From Salinicola lusitanus (GTDB lineage: Bacteria; Pseudomonadota; Gammaproteobacteria; Pseudomonadales; Halomonadaceae), in the NCBI RefSeq assembly GCF_003206045.1, contig NZ_PZJM01000001.1, forward strand, positions 807-64,806: a stretch of DNA of 64,000 nt, given 5' to 3'. Made by a program: the position numbers and the translations under genes. The notes below the pieces were generated by a model. It made no database searches and had not been told where the DNA came from. It saw only the letters and a list, made by a program, of their open reading frames with translations. Position 1 is the stretch's first letter. Each line of letters begins with the position of its first letter. Shown here in pieces: positions 1 through 7,973 of this stretch.

Positions 1-296
1 CCGTCGAGGCAGGTCATCATCGCCGGTTCGTCACCGGGGATGTTCAACAGGATCGACGAAATTCGTCCGCCGTACATCGCCCCGGCGTAGACCGCGGTGA
101 GCATGATCAGGGCGGTCTCGGGCTTGAGCCCGAGGGTGAAGGCGAGCGGAATCAGGATCGCCACGCCGTTGGCCGGGCCGAGACCCGGCAGCGCGCCGAT
201 CAGGGTGCCGATGAAACAGCCCATCAGGGCGAACATCAGGTTCTCGGGCTGCAGCGCCACGCCGAAGCCGAGCGAGAGATAGTGCAACGTCTCCAT
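1..296 (-). CDS. tctA: TTT transporter large permease subunit TctA (partial, 3' end beyond window)
   Basis: This is the N-terminal 98 codons of the large, roughly 12-helix membrane subunit of a tripartite tricarboxylate transporter. The translation opens METLHYLSLGFGVALQP and contains the family signature GTLIGALPGLGPANGVA, then a second conserved block with GGRISSILLNIPGDEPAM. The ATG at 296 shares one base with the TGA of the upstream small subunit, the usual tctB-tctA coupling. The gene runs off the left edge, so its integrity cannot be judged. It is the third transporter gene of a tctC-tctB-tctA operon that follows a LysR regulator. The transported acid is unknown. Confidence 0.9.
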   Translation of the reverse strand, partial: METLHYLSLGFGVALQPENLMFALMGCFIGTLIGALPGLGPANGVAILIPLAFTLGLKPETALIMLTAVYAGAMYGGRISSILLNIPGDEPAMMTCLD

Positions 297-742
297 CAGT
301 GGATCTCCAGCAGGCCGAGCGGCAGCGGCAGTTCGAGCCCGTAGGTGAACAGCACGAACACCACCACGCCACTGATCAGTCCGGTGAGATAGGCCTTCAC
401 CGGGCGCGCGCCCATGCGCCAGCACAGCGTGCCGACGGCGAGCATGGTCGAGAGGATGAACCCGAGCGGCTCGAGCAGCAGCGCGTAGGCGATCAGCACG
501 ACGACGGCAATGCCCAGCTCCAGGAAGGTCCTGGCCACCGGCCAGTGGTTGTCCGGGTCGGGCTTGACGATCATGTACAGGCTACAGATCGCGAGGATGA
601 CGGCCAGCAGCTTGGGAAAGGTCTCGGGACCCACGGCTTCCGATCCCCCGAAGGGGACCGGAAACTGGGTGGCGCCGTAGTAGTAGGCGACGGCGATCAC
701 CAGCATGACCAGGCCGAAGACGCGGTCGTTGAACTTGCTCAT
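296..742 (-). CDS. tctB: TTT transporter small membrane subunit TctB
   Basis: A 148-residue protein with four evident hydrophobic segments (about residues 8-25, 42-60, 73-100 and 117-140), matching the size and topology of the poorly conserved TctB subunit. It contains the typical early motif with FPVPFGGSEAVGPETFPKLLA, where a G-P-x-x-F-P pattern ends the first periplasmic loop. Its start overlaps the tctC stop as ATGA and its stop overlaps the tctA start, so the three genes are translationally coupled. It should sit in the inner membrane with TctA. Assignment rests on context as much as on sequence. Confidence 0.85.
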   Translation of the reverse strand: MSKFNDRVFGLVMLVIAVAYYYGATQFPVPFGGSEAVGPETFPKLLAVILAICSLYMIVKPDPDNHWPVARTFLELGIAVVVLIAYALLLEPLGFILSTMLAVGTLCWRMGARPVKAYLTGLISGVVVFVLFTYGLELPLPLGLLEIH

Positions 743-1722
743 TGAATCAGCCCGATTTCCTTGGAGAGCGACTGGATATCCTGGATCTGCTGCTTGACGA
801 AGGCTTCGAACTCGCTGGAGTCCGGGTGGAACGGCATCAGGCCGTTACTCTTCATGACCTTCTTCCACTGGTCGCTGGCATAGAGCTTGTCGATGGCATC
901 GACCCAGTACTGCTTGGCGTCGTCATCGATGTCGGCCGGCATGTAGAAGCCGCGCCAGTTCGCGCCGATCGCATCGATACCCTGCCCCCTGGCAGTGGGA
1001 ATCGTGGAGAACGCTCCTGGAAGGCGATCCTCGGAGAGCACGGCCAGCACGCGGATGTCACCGGACTCGAAGAACCCCTTGGCTTCGGTGATATCACCGG
1101 TGAACGCGCCCACATGACCACCGACAAGCTGGGTCAGCGCTTCGCCGCCGTTGTTGTAGGAGAGATAGGGAATCCGCGGCAGGTTCTCGACCCCGGCCGC
1201 CTTGGCCGCGATCAGCACCTTGAGGTGATCCCAGCCGCCGTTGGCGCTGCCGCCGGCGAACTTGACCGCTCGCGGATCCTGCTTCATCGCGTCCATCAGC
1301 TCGTTGAGGTTATGGTAGGGGGAGTCCTTGGAGACCGCGATCACGCCGTAATCGGCGCCGATCGTTCCCAACCAGTTCACCATGCTCGCATCCATACCCG
1401 GAAACTGACCCTGAGCCAGACGCGTCACCGTCGATGTGGAAGCCGCAACGAGCAGGTCATCGTCTCCACGGCGCTTGCTCACGGTGTGAGCGAAGGCAAC
1501 GCCACCCCCCGCCCCTGCCATGTTGATAGTCTGCATGGTCTTCGGCATGAGCCCGAGCTCTTGGAAAACGTTGGCTGCGTTTCTGCAGGTGAAGTCCCAT
1601 CCTCCACCCGGATCCGCTGGCGCAATGCACTCCGTCTTGCTGCCCGGCTCGTAAGCCAGGGTCAGCGAGCTGAAAATCAGAAGGGGAAAAATAAGAAACG
1701 TTTTAATGATGGCGTGCTTCAT
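739..1722 (-). CDS. tctC: TTT transporter periplasmic solute-binding protein TctC
   Basis: A 327-residue periplasmic binding protein of the Bug/TctC family. Residues 1-23 form a Sec signal peptide. The mature protein starts with the family pattern C-I-A-P-A-D-P-G-G-G-W-D-F-T-C-R, found in all three TctC proteins of this window, and later carries a GAFTGDITEAK segment in the ligand-binding lobe. A GAGGG ribosome site precedes the ATG. It is expected to capture a carboxylate in the periplasm and hand it to TctAB. The upstream Ldh2-type dehydrogenase suggests a 2-hydroxyacid ligand, but this is inference from context. Confidence 0.9.
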   Translation of the reverse strand: MKHAIIKTFLIFPLLIFSSLTLAYEPGSKTECIAPADPGGGWDFTCRNAANVFQELGLMPKTMQTINMAGAGGGVAFAHTVSKRRGDDDLLVAASTSTVTRLAQGQFPGMDASMVNWLGTIGADYGVIAVSKDSPYHNLNELMDAMKQDPRAVKFAGGSANGGWDHLKVLIAAKAAGVENLPRIPYLSYNNGGEALTQLVGGHVGAFTGDITEAKGFFESGDIRVLAVLSEDRLPGAFSTIPTARGQGIDAIGANWRGFYMPADIDDDAKQYWVDAIDKLYASDQWKKVMKSNGLMPFHPDSSEFEAFVKQQIQDIQSLSKEIGLIQ

Positions 1723-1814
1723 TGTCGAACCCTCAGTTAATTATCTGCACCAACACGATCATTACCGCACCGAAACATTGGAAACAGAGAAAAACTAAAC
1801 ACTCGAAAACCGCC

Positions 1815-1827
1815 TGAGAATTCTCTA
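1815..1827. promoter_or_regulatory. Candidate LysR-type T-N11-A box upstream of tctC
   Basis: The AT-rich spacer between lysR and tctC holds TGAGAATTCTCTA, a T-N11-A element built on the perfect 10-bp palindrome GAGAATTCTC. It lies about 90 bases upstream of the tctC start, a normal distance for a LysR-family site. Binding by the neighbouring regulator is inferred from position only. Confidence 0.4.
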
Positions 1828-1883
1828 TCAGATAAGCCTGTCTTTCCCAAACAGAAAACTAAAAAAAGACAAGATCTTAGCAC

Positions 1884-2768
1884 TCAATGTTGGGTCAGGT
1901 GTTCCACTAAAGACTTAACCGCCGGGTCAAGATATCGATTGGTCTTGACGCCGACGACGAGGTCGCGCTCGGCCCAATCCTCATTCAGCGAAACCGCAAC
2001 GATGGGTATGGATTTCGCATAGACCTCGATGGTCTCTCTTGGCATTATCGCCAGGCCGTATTGACAGGCAACCAGTTGGCACATGCAGTCGAAACTGCTG
2101 ACTCTGACGCCAATCTTCAACTGGAAGCCGCGGATTTCAGCCTCTTTTTCCAGGTGTTCGTACAATAGACTATCGACGTGCTGAGCGACCATCGAATACT
2201 CGGCCAGCGCCTCATATCGTATGGGCGAACCATTGGCCAGCGGGTGGCCCACGGGAACTGCCAACGCCAGCTCATAGGTTCGATACCGAAAGATCTCGAT
2301 ATCGGGAGGAGTGGATTCCGCGGAAAAAACGCCTAGATCCGCTTCACCCTCTCTCAAGGCGCGAAGGATGGCGCCCCCCACCCTCCCTTCGATATCCAGG
2401 TTGATTTTAGGGTACTTATGTCGAAAAGAAGCGATATCGAATGGTAGAAACTGCGAGAGGGCGGAGGTGGTAGCGCAAATCCTGACATTCCCACGAATCT
2501 CTTCGGAAAAGCTCGCCAGCTCCTCGTCCATTTCTTCGATTCGGGCAAAGACACGGCGCACGTGAACCAGCAGCGCCTCTCCCGCCGTGGTCAATTCCAC
2601 CCCGCGCGCAAAGCGCACGAACAGGGGCGTTCCGACCCTGCCTTCGAGTTCGGCTATCCTCTTGCTGACTGCGGAGACGGCGATATGGGCTCTCACGGAA
2701 GCCCGGGTCAGGCTTTTCTCCTCCGCCACACAGAGAAAAATATTCAACGAGGCAAGGTCGTGTTTCAC
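1884..2768 (-). CDS. LysR-family transcriptional regulator
   Basis: A 294-residue LysR-type regulator. Residues 1-60 form the winged helix-turn-helix with the typical pattern SLTRASVRAHIAVSAVSKRI-A-E-L-E, followed by a linker helix and a two-lobe effector domain (about 90-290). The start is a GTG preceded by AGAGGA. It lies 30 bases after the Ldh2-type dehydrogenase gene and 161 bases before tctC, on the same strand, so the order is dehydrogenase, regulator, transporter. It most likely controls the tctCBA genes, and perhaps its own operon, in response to the transported acid. The ligand is not predictable from sequence. Confidence 0.92.
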   Translation of the reverse strand: MKHDLASLNIFLCVAEEKSLTRASVRAHIAVSAVSKRIAELEGRVGTPLFVRFARGVELTTAGEALLVHVRRVFARIEEMDEELASFSEEIRGNVRICATTSALSQFLPFDIASFRHKYPKINLDIEGRVGGAILRALREGEADLGVFSAESTPPDIEIFRYRTYELALAVPVGHPLANGSPIRYEALAEYSMVAQHVDSLLYEHLEKEAEIRGFQLKIGVRVSSFDCMCQLVACQYGLAIMPRETIEVYAKSIPIVAVSLNEDWAERDLVVGVKTNRYLDPAVKSLVEHLTQH

Positions 2769-2798
2769 CGGTTCCTCTAGACGGTTGATCGCTCCTGA

Positions 2799-3833
2799 CT
2801 AATAGGCCCGAAGCGCGTTCAGCTGTAGAGCATCGTAATCCAGACCATGCTCGAGATGATGCCGGAAGGCTGCAAGCTCCCTCTCACCCGGCAACTGCAC
2901 GGGCCTTTCGTCATCGATAGCCGGCGTATCGTGGATGATATCGAAAAAGTCGCTCATCCTCTCGCCAAGCCAGCCCTCTCCGCCCAATCCTTGAGTATTG
3001 ATGGTCAAAAAGAAGTGGCCCAGATTCTGTGGCTGGTCGGGCTGCTTGTCCCAGGCTTTGACATGATTGAGATAGGCCGCCCCTGACAGAACCCCCGCCA
3101 GCATATCCACGGCGAGTGCCAGGCCGTAGCCTTTATGCCCCCCGATCGTCTGCAGCATACCGGCAAGCGCTTCGTTGGGGTCGCTCGTCGGAGCACCGCT
3201 GGTATCCACCGCCCAGTCGAGCGGAATCGACTCTCCCCGGTCCCTCGCGGCTCGAATCTTCGCTCGGGCGACCGTGCTCAGCGCCATGTCCAGCAGAAAG
3301 TGCTCCCCGCAGGGATTGGGAAAACCGAAGCCGAGCGGGTTGTTGCCCAACTTTGGGGAAGTGCCACCATAAGGAGCTATCGTCGTCGTGGCATTGCTGG
3401 CGATGAAGCTCATGAACCCCTGCTCGGCGGCCATGAACGAGTACGGCATGACAGGGCCGAAGTGATTGCTTCCCCTGACGAAAACCATGCCGACACCGAA
3501 CTCCGAGGCCATCTTCATGGATTGAGAAAGTGCCCTCTTGCCGAGCAATGGGCCAAGCGCATTATCCCCGGCGAGCGTAGCGACGGTAGGGTAGGATTGG
3601 TGCCATTCGATCCGAGGATTGGCGTTGATCCCGCCGACTTTTATCCTCTCGCCATAGGACATGATGCGCGCCACGCCATGGGTGTGAATCCCCATCATGT
3701 CAGCCATGACCAGCACATCCGCCACGTCCTCGGCTTCGTCCGTCACGAGACCGAGGCGCACCAGTGCCTCGATCGCGATACCTTTCAATTCTGCCTGTCC
3801 AATCTTTCCCTTGGGCATATCCGCCATCGCCAT
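2799..3833 (-). CDS. Ldh2/MDH2-family NAD(P)-dependent 2-hydroxyacid dehydrogenase
   Basis: A 344-residue member of the malate/L-lactate dehydrogenase type 2 (Ldh2) family, which oxidises 2-hydroxyacids such as malate, lactate, ureidoglycolate or sulfolactate to 2-oxoacids. Visible family marks are the HTHG catalytic-region histidines (residues 50-52), SNHFGPVMPY, a GNNPLGFGFP block and GGHKGYGLA in the nucleotide-binding half. The frame stays open 71 codons further upstream, but that part is Arg/Pro-rich and unlike the family. ATG 3833, just after AGGGGAA, gives the normal length; ATG 3827 is an alternative. Upstream of lysR and tctCBA, it probably oxidises the imported acid. Confidence 0.88.
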   Translation of the reverse strand: MAMADMPKGKIGQAELKGIAIEALVRLGLVTDEAEDVADVLVMADMMGIHTHGVARIMSYGERIKVGGINANPRIEWHQSYPTVATLAGDNALGPLLGKRALSQSMKMASEFGVGMVFVRGSNHFGPVMPYSFMAAEQGFMSFIASNATTTIAPYGGTSPKLGNNPLGFGFPNPCGEHFLLDMALSTVARAKIRAARDRGESIPLDWAVDTSGAPTSDPNEALAGMLQTIGGHKGYGLALAVDMLAGVLSGAAYLNHVKAWDKQPDQPQNLGHFFLTINTQGLGGEGWLGERMSDFFDIIHDTPAIDDERPVQLPGERELAAFRHHLEHGLDYDALQLNALRAY

Positions 3834-4058
3834 TTCCCCTATCAAAGTGCCAACGAGAGCTGGCAGATTATCCCCCGCATCGGACAGGGAGAATTTCTTT
3901 CTGGGAAAGGGAGCTTTCTCGTAATCACAAGCAGCGTCAGGAACGTCGACCGTCGGCAACCGCCCTCGTGGTGACCAGCGGTTTATCGATAGCTCGACCG
4001 TTTCCCGTCGCGGGCGTTTCGACCCGCCCGAGTCGCGCCTTCCCATCCCGACCCGAAT

Positions 4059-4084
4059 GAAAAAGGCCCCGCCAAAGCGGGGCC
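4059..4084 (-). terminator. Rho-independent terminator of the second tctCBA operon
   Basis: GGCCCCGC-CAAA-GCGGGGCC forms a perfect 8-bp stem. Read on the minus strand it is followed by a T-tract (A-tract at 4060-4064 on plus). It lies 36 bases after the tctA stop. Confidence 0.9.
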
Positions 4085-4119
4085 ATCCAGTGCTGCCAGC
4101 GCGTCACGCCATCCCGACA

Positions 4120-5631
4120 TCAGGACGGCCTGGCTGCCGGCAGAAATTTCGCCTTGAGCTTGCCCGCGAACATCGGCACCAGCACCACCAGGGCGGCGGC
4201 GATCCAGAGCCCGATCGACAGGTTGGACTGGAACAGGATGCCGACGTCACCACCGCTGATCGAGAGCGCCCGGCGCAGGTTCTCTTCCATCAGGCCGCCC
4301 AGCACGAAGCCCAGCACCACCGGTGCCAGCGAGAAGCCGAACTTGCGCAGCAGATAGCCGAAAACGCCGATGACCAGCATCAGGTAGATCGCCATCAGAT
4401 CGGAGTGCAGCTGGTAGACGCCGACGAAGGCGAGAATCGCCACGCTCGGTACCAGCAGCCAGCGCGGCACCTGCAGTACGCGGGCGAACACGCCGGCCAG
4501 CGGCAGGTTGAGCAGCAGCAGCATGACGTTGCCGATATAGAGCGAGGCGATCAGGCCACCTACCACCACCGGCTGTTCGCGGAACATCATCGGGCCGGGG
4601 TTGATGTTGTAGAGCATCAGCGCGCCCAGCAGGATCGCGGTGGTGCCGGAGCCGGGAATGCCCAGCGTCAGCATCGGCACGAAGGAACCGGCGGCGGAGG
4701 CGTTGTTGGCCGCTTCCGGCGCCGCCAGGCCGCGCATGTCACCGGTTCCAAAGGTATTGTCGCGGTCACTGATGCGTTTTTCGGTGGTGTAGGCCACGGC
4801 ACTGGCGACGGAGGCGCCGGTGCCCGGCAGCACGCCGATGACGAAGCCGATCACGCTGGAGCGCAGGATCGCCCACTTGCAGTAGAGGACCTCGCTCATC
4901 TTGACCATCACGCGGCCGATTGGCGCCATCTCGCCATCCTGGTCGTGGCGGAAGGCGTGCTCGAGCATCAGCAGAATCTCGCTGACCGCGAACAGGCCGA
5001 TGATCATCACCACGAAATCGATGCCATCGTAGAGTTCGGGCATATCGAAGGTGAAGCGCAGCACGCCGGTGCCGGAATCGACACCGACGGTCGAGATCAA
5101 CACGCCGAGCACGGCGCCGATCAGCGTCTTGATCGGATCCTTGCCCATCATCGCGGACATGGAAGCGAAGGCGAAGATCATCAGGCCGAAGAATTCGGCG
5201 GGACCGAACTTGACCGCCACGATCGCCAACAGTGGCGCAAACAGGGTCAGGCCGATGATCGCGATGGTCGCTCCAATGAACGAGCTGACGGCGGAGAGTC
5301 CCAGGGCCGGCCCAGCCAACCCCTTTTTGGCCAACGGATGGCCGTCCAGCGTGGTCATGACCGCGCCGGCATCGCCGGGCACGTTGAGCAGAATGCTCGA
5401 CATGCGCCCGCCGTACTCGGAACCGGTGTAGATGCCCGCCAGCAGGATGAGTGCGGATTCCGCCGGCAGGCCGAGGGTATAGGCCAGCGGCATCAGAATG
5501 GCGATGCCGTTGATCGGGCCGATACCCGGCAAGGCACCGAACAGGGTGCCGAGCAGCGCGCCGAGGAAAGCGAGCCCGAGATTGAGCGGCGTCAGCGCGA
5601 CGCCGAAGCCCTGGATCAGAAAATCGAACAT
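4120..5631 (-). CDS. tctA: TTT transporter large permease subunit TctA
   Basis: A complete 503-residue TctA permease, the usual length. The N-terminal signature GTLFGALPGIGPINGIA is followed by GGRMSSILLNVPGDAGAVMT, and a repeat-related GVLPGTGASVASAVAYTTEKR lies near the middle, reflecting the internal duplication of the family. About 11-12 hydrophobic segments are visible. It starts two bases after the tctB stop and is the last gene of the operon, followed by a strong terminator. The operon is divergent from a TctD/TctE-like two-component system, which in characterised cases controls tricarboxylate uptake. Citrate or a similar acid is plausible, not shown. Confidence 0.95.
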   Translation of the reverse strand: MFDFLIQGFGVALTPLNLGLAFLGALLGTLFGALPGIGPINGIAILMPLAYTLGLPAESALILLAGIYTGSEYGGRMSSILLNVPGDAGAVMTTLDGHPLAKKGLAGPALGLSAVSSFIGATIAIIGLTLFAPLLAIVAVKFGPAEFFGLMIFAFASMSAMMGKDPIKTLIGAVLGVLISTVGVDSGTGVLRFTFDMPELYDGIDFVVMIIGLFAVSEILLMLEHAFRHDQDGEMAPIGRVMVKMSEVLYCKWAILRSSVIGFVIGVLPGTGASVASAVAYTTEKRISDRDNTFGTGDMRGLAAPEAANNASAAGSFVPMLTLGIPGSGTTAILLGALMLYNINPGPMMFREQPVVVGGLIASLYIGNVMLLLLNLPLAGVFARVLQVPRWLLVPSVAILAFVGVYQLHSDLMAIYLMLVIGVFGYLLRKFGFSLAPVVLGFVLGGLMEENLRRALSISGGDVGILFQSNLSIGLWIAAALVVLVPMFAGKLKAKFLPAARPS

Positions 5632-5633
5632 GG

Positions 5634-6092
5634 TTAGTTGCTCCCCAGCAGCGGCTCGATCCAGCTACCGGTCGGCAGCGAGATTCCCAGTCCGTAGGTG
5701 AATAGCAGATAACTGCCCACCGCCAGCAGCAGGCCGCCGACGACCGCTTTCAACGGCGCGGCACCGAACAGCCAGGCGATGATGATGCTGACCAGGGCGG
5801 TCGTCACCAGGAAACCGAGGTTAATGAATAGCGCCGCATAGAGACCCAGCACCGCCATGGTGAAGAGCAGGCGCAGCAACAGCGCGCCGGTCGGCCACTC
5901 ACCGCTGGCGCCCGGGCGCACGAACAGCACGACGGCCAATACCGCCAGCAGACCCGACAGTATCAGCGGAAAGGCTTTAGGCCCGACCGGGTCGTAACTG
6001 AACGGCACTTCCAACTGCCAGGCCTGGACGGCGACGAACGCCGCCAGACCGAGCAACAGCAAACTCAGGATTCGGTCGGCGGCGAGTTTCAT
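5634..6092 (-). CDS. tctB: TTT transporter small membrane subunit TctB
   Basis: A 152-residue TctB-like protein with four hydrophobic segments (roughly residues 8-25, 43-60, 75-108 and 115-138) and the family pattern SYDPVGPKAFP in the first loop. The ATG at 6092 overlaps the tctC stop as ATGA and the stop lies two bases before tctA. It forms the inner-membrane complex with TctA. It shows the same end motif as the other two TctB proteins of the window, in which a Y-G-L or Y-A-L segment precedes a Leu-Pro near the C-terminus. Confidence 0.88.
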   Translation of the reverse strand: MKLAADRILSLLLLGLAAFVAVQAWQLEVPFSYDPVGPKAFPLILSGLLAVLAVVLFVRPGASGEWPTGALLLRLLFTMAVLGLYAALFINLGFLVTTALVSIIIAWLFGAAPLKAVVGGLLLAVGSYLLFTYGLGISLPTGSWIEPLLGSN

Positions 6093-7093
6093 TGGGTCAG
6101 ACCCACTTCTTTGGCCAGTTGCTGGAAGTCGGCAACCTGGTCTTTCACGTACTGATGGAAGTCTTCACCGAACTTGGCCATCGGGAACAGACCGCGCCCT
6201 TCACGCAGCTTGGCGAAGCTCTCTGTCTCGCTCAGCGCTTTCAGGCGGTCGGCCCACGCCTGATAGTCTTCGTCGCTGACATCCGGCCCCATGTAATAAC
6301 CGCGCCAGATCGGCCATTCGACGTCGTAGCCCTGCTCCTTGGCGGTGGGGATGTCCGCGTAGGGCCCACCCATGCGCTCTTCGGAGAGAGACGCCAGAAT
6401 CCGGATCTCACCGCTGTCGAGCTGTGGTTTCAGCTCGGCCAGGTCGCCGGTGAAGACCTGAATGTGCTCACCCAGCAGTGCGGCCAGCGCTTCACCGCCA
6501 CCCTCGAAGGAGACGTAGCGCAGCTTGCGTGGATCGACGTCGTCGGACTTGGCCATCAGCGCCGCCTTCATCCAGTCCTGGCTGCCGACCGTACCACCGG
6601 CACCGATGACCACGCTGGAGGGGTCCTTCTTCAGCGCTTTCATCAGTTCGTCAAGGTTGGTCCACGGCGCATCCTGGCGGACGACGACCGCGCCGTAGTC
6701 CACGCCCAGCGCACCGACCCAGCGCACGTCGTCGACAGTGTGCTGCTGCCCGAACTTGCCCAGCGCCAGGTTGAGCGCGGCACCGGTGCTGGCGGCCACG
6801 ATAAGGTTGGGATCGTCGTCACGTACGCCGGTAACGTGGTTGTAGGCGACGGCACCGATACCGCCCGGCATGTAGCTGACCATCATCGGCTCGTCGATCA
6901 ACTTGGCTTCCTGCAGGCCATTGGCTGCCAGCCGGCATGTCAGGTCGTAACCGCCCCCCGGTTTGGCCGGCGCGATGCACTCCGGCGGCTTGGCCTGGGC
7001 CTGGACGGCACCGGCCAGTAGCGCACCACCGGTAACGGCGGCGACCAGCCAGCGATGAAAGCCTTTCGCTTTGGACACGTGATTGTGAGGCAT
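6089..7093 (-). CDS. tctC: TTT transporter periplasmic solute-binding protein TctC
   Basis: A 334-residue TctC/Bug-type binding protein. A signal peptide spans about residues 1-34 with the hydrophobic core LVAAVTGGALLAGAV, then the mature start carries the family pattern C-I-A-P-A-K-P-G-G-G-Y-D-L-T-C-R. The distal lobe holds VFTGDLAELKPQ, equivalent to the GAFTGDITEAK region of the first cluster. AGGAG precedes the ATG. It is the first gene of an operon transcribed away from the tctDE genes. Binding proteins of this type can also signal ligand status to TctE-like kinases. Confidence 0.92.
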   Translation of the reverse strand: MPHNHVSKAKGFHRWLVAAVTGGALLAGAVQAQAKPPECIAPAKPGGGYDLTCRLAANGLQEAKLIDEPMMVSYMPGGIGAVAYNHVTGVRDDDPNLIVAASTGAALNLALGKFGQQHTVDDVRWVGALGVDYGAVVVRQDAPWTNLDELMKALKKDPSSVVIGAGGTVGSQDWMKAALMAKSDDVDPRKLRYVSFEGGGEALAALLGEHIQVFTGDLAELKPQLDSGEIRILASLSEERMGGPYADIPTAKEQGYDVEWPIWRGYYMGPDVSDEDYQAWADRLKALSETESFAKLREGRGLFPMAKFGEDFHQYVKDQVADFQQLAKEVGLTQ

Positions 7094-7195
7094 GCTGTGC
7101 GTCTCCTACCTGGGTTGTTATGCTCGCAACGCTCATGGCGGGCACCGGACTCGGGCCGGTTTTGCCCACCGACAGCGCGATGCTAGAGCGCTAAC

Positions 7196-7213
7196 CTTTC
7201 ATCAACCTGTCAT
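7196..7213. promoter_or_regulatory. Candidate response-regulator direct repeat in tctC/tctD intergenic region
   Basis: The 169-base divergent spacer contains CTTTCAT at 7196-7202 and CTGTCAT at 7207-7213, a direct repeat with an 11-bp period. OmpR-class regulators typically bind tandem half-sites of this spacing. It lies 50-70 bases from the tctD start and about 105 bases from tctC. That TctD binds it is inferred from position and spacing only. Confidence 0.4.
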
Positions 7214-7262
7214 CTAAACCTTTGTCGTATAGAACATTAGTCGCATAAGGCATGGGGATCCG

Positions 7263-7973
7263 ATGACGCGAGACACCGTCATGCATCTGCTCGTGATCGA
7301 GGATGACCCGCTGCTGTCGCGCTCGCTGACCCAGGCGATGACCCGCCATGGCTATACCGTCGATGCCCTGGCCCGCATCGACGATGCCATCCAGGCGTTG
7401 CGCCAGGGTCGTTTCGATCTGGTACTGCTCGACCTCGGCCTGCCTGACGGCAGCGGCCTCGACGTGCTGGAGTGGATGCGCGCCCATACCGACTCGACGC
7501 CGGTGATGATTCTCACCGCGCGGGATGCACTGGCGGATCGGGTACGCGGGCTGGACCTCGGCGCCGACGACTATCTGGCCAAGCCGTTCTCGATCACCGA
7601 ACTCGAAGCCCGGGTGCGGGCCCTGCTGCGCCGCAGCCAGCAACGGCTCGACAACAACGTTCGCTTCGGTGGCCTGGTACTGGATACCCGGTCGGCCAGC
7701 GCCTGGCTGGACGGGACGGCACTCGATCTGCCGAGGCGCGAGTTCAGCCTGCTGGAAGCGCTGATGCTCAACGCGGGGCGTATCGTGCAGCGCGAAGCCC
7801 TGGAGAACCGCCTGTTCGGCTTCGAGGCGGTGGGGGCCAACGCCCTGGACGTCTATGTCAGCCGGCTGCGCAAGCGCCTGGCCGGCTCCGGCCTGTCGAT
7901 TCGGACGCTCCGCGGCCTGGGGTATCGGCTCGAGGAGCCGCGGGCGCCCTTCGAGAAGGGGCGGCCCGAGTGA
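7263..7973 (+). CDS. tctD: OmpR/TctD-family response regulator
   Basis: A 236-residue two-domain response regulator. The receiver domain (about 7-120) has the acidic pair in VIEDDP, the phospho-acceptor D57 in LLDLGLPDGSG, a conserved T and the K of AKPFS. A winged-helix output domain (about 135-225) ends with RTLRGLGYRLE, typical of the OmpR class. The ATG at 7263 follows GGGGAT; ATG 7281 is an alternative giving a more standard N-terminus. The stop overlaps the kinase start as TGATG. With the kinase it should regulate the divergent tctCBA operon, as TctDE does in Salmonella and Pseudomonas. Confidence 0.93.
   Translation: MTRDTVMHLLVIEDDPLLSRSLTQAMTRHGYTVDALARIDDAIQALRQGRFDLVLLDLGLPDGSGLDVLEWMRAHTDSTPVMILTARDALADRVRGLDLGADDYLAKPFSITELEARVRALLRRSQQRLDNNVRFGGLVLDTRSASAWLDGTALDLPRREFSLLEALMLNAGRIVQREALENRLFGFEAVGANALDVYVSRLRKRLAGSGLSIRTLRGLGYRLEEPRAPFEKGRPE

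Noticed and set aside
4057-5637. A long plus-strand open frame (526 codons) opposite tctA
   Set aside because: It is the antisense of a clear TctA, is rich in Arg, Gln, His and Asp, and has no known domain; high-GC genes often leave such frames open.
7472-7972. N-terminal extension of the TctE kinase
   Set aside because: The extra 167 codons overlap the response-regulator gene in another frame; the kinase TM1 begins at residue 12 from ATG 7973.
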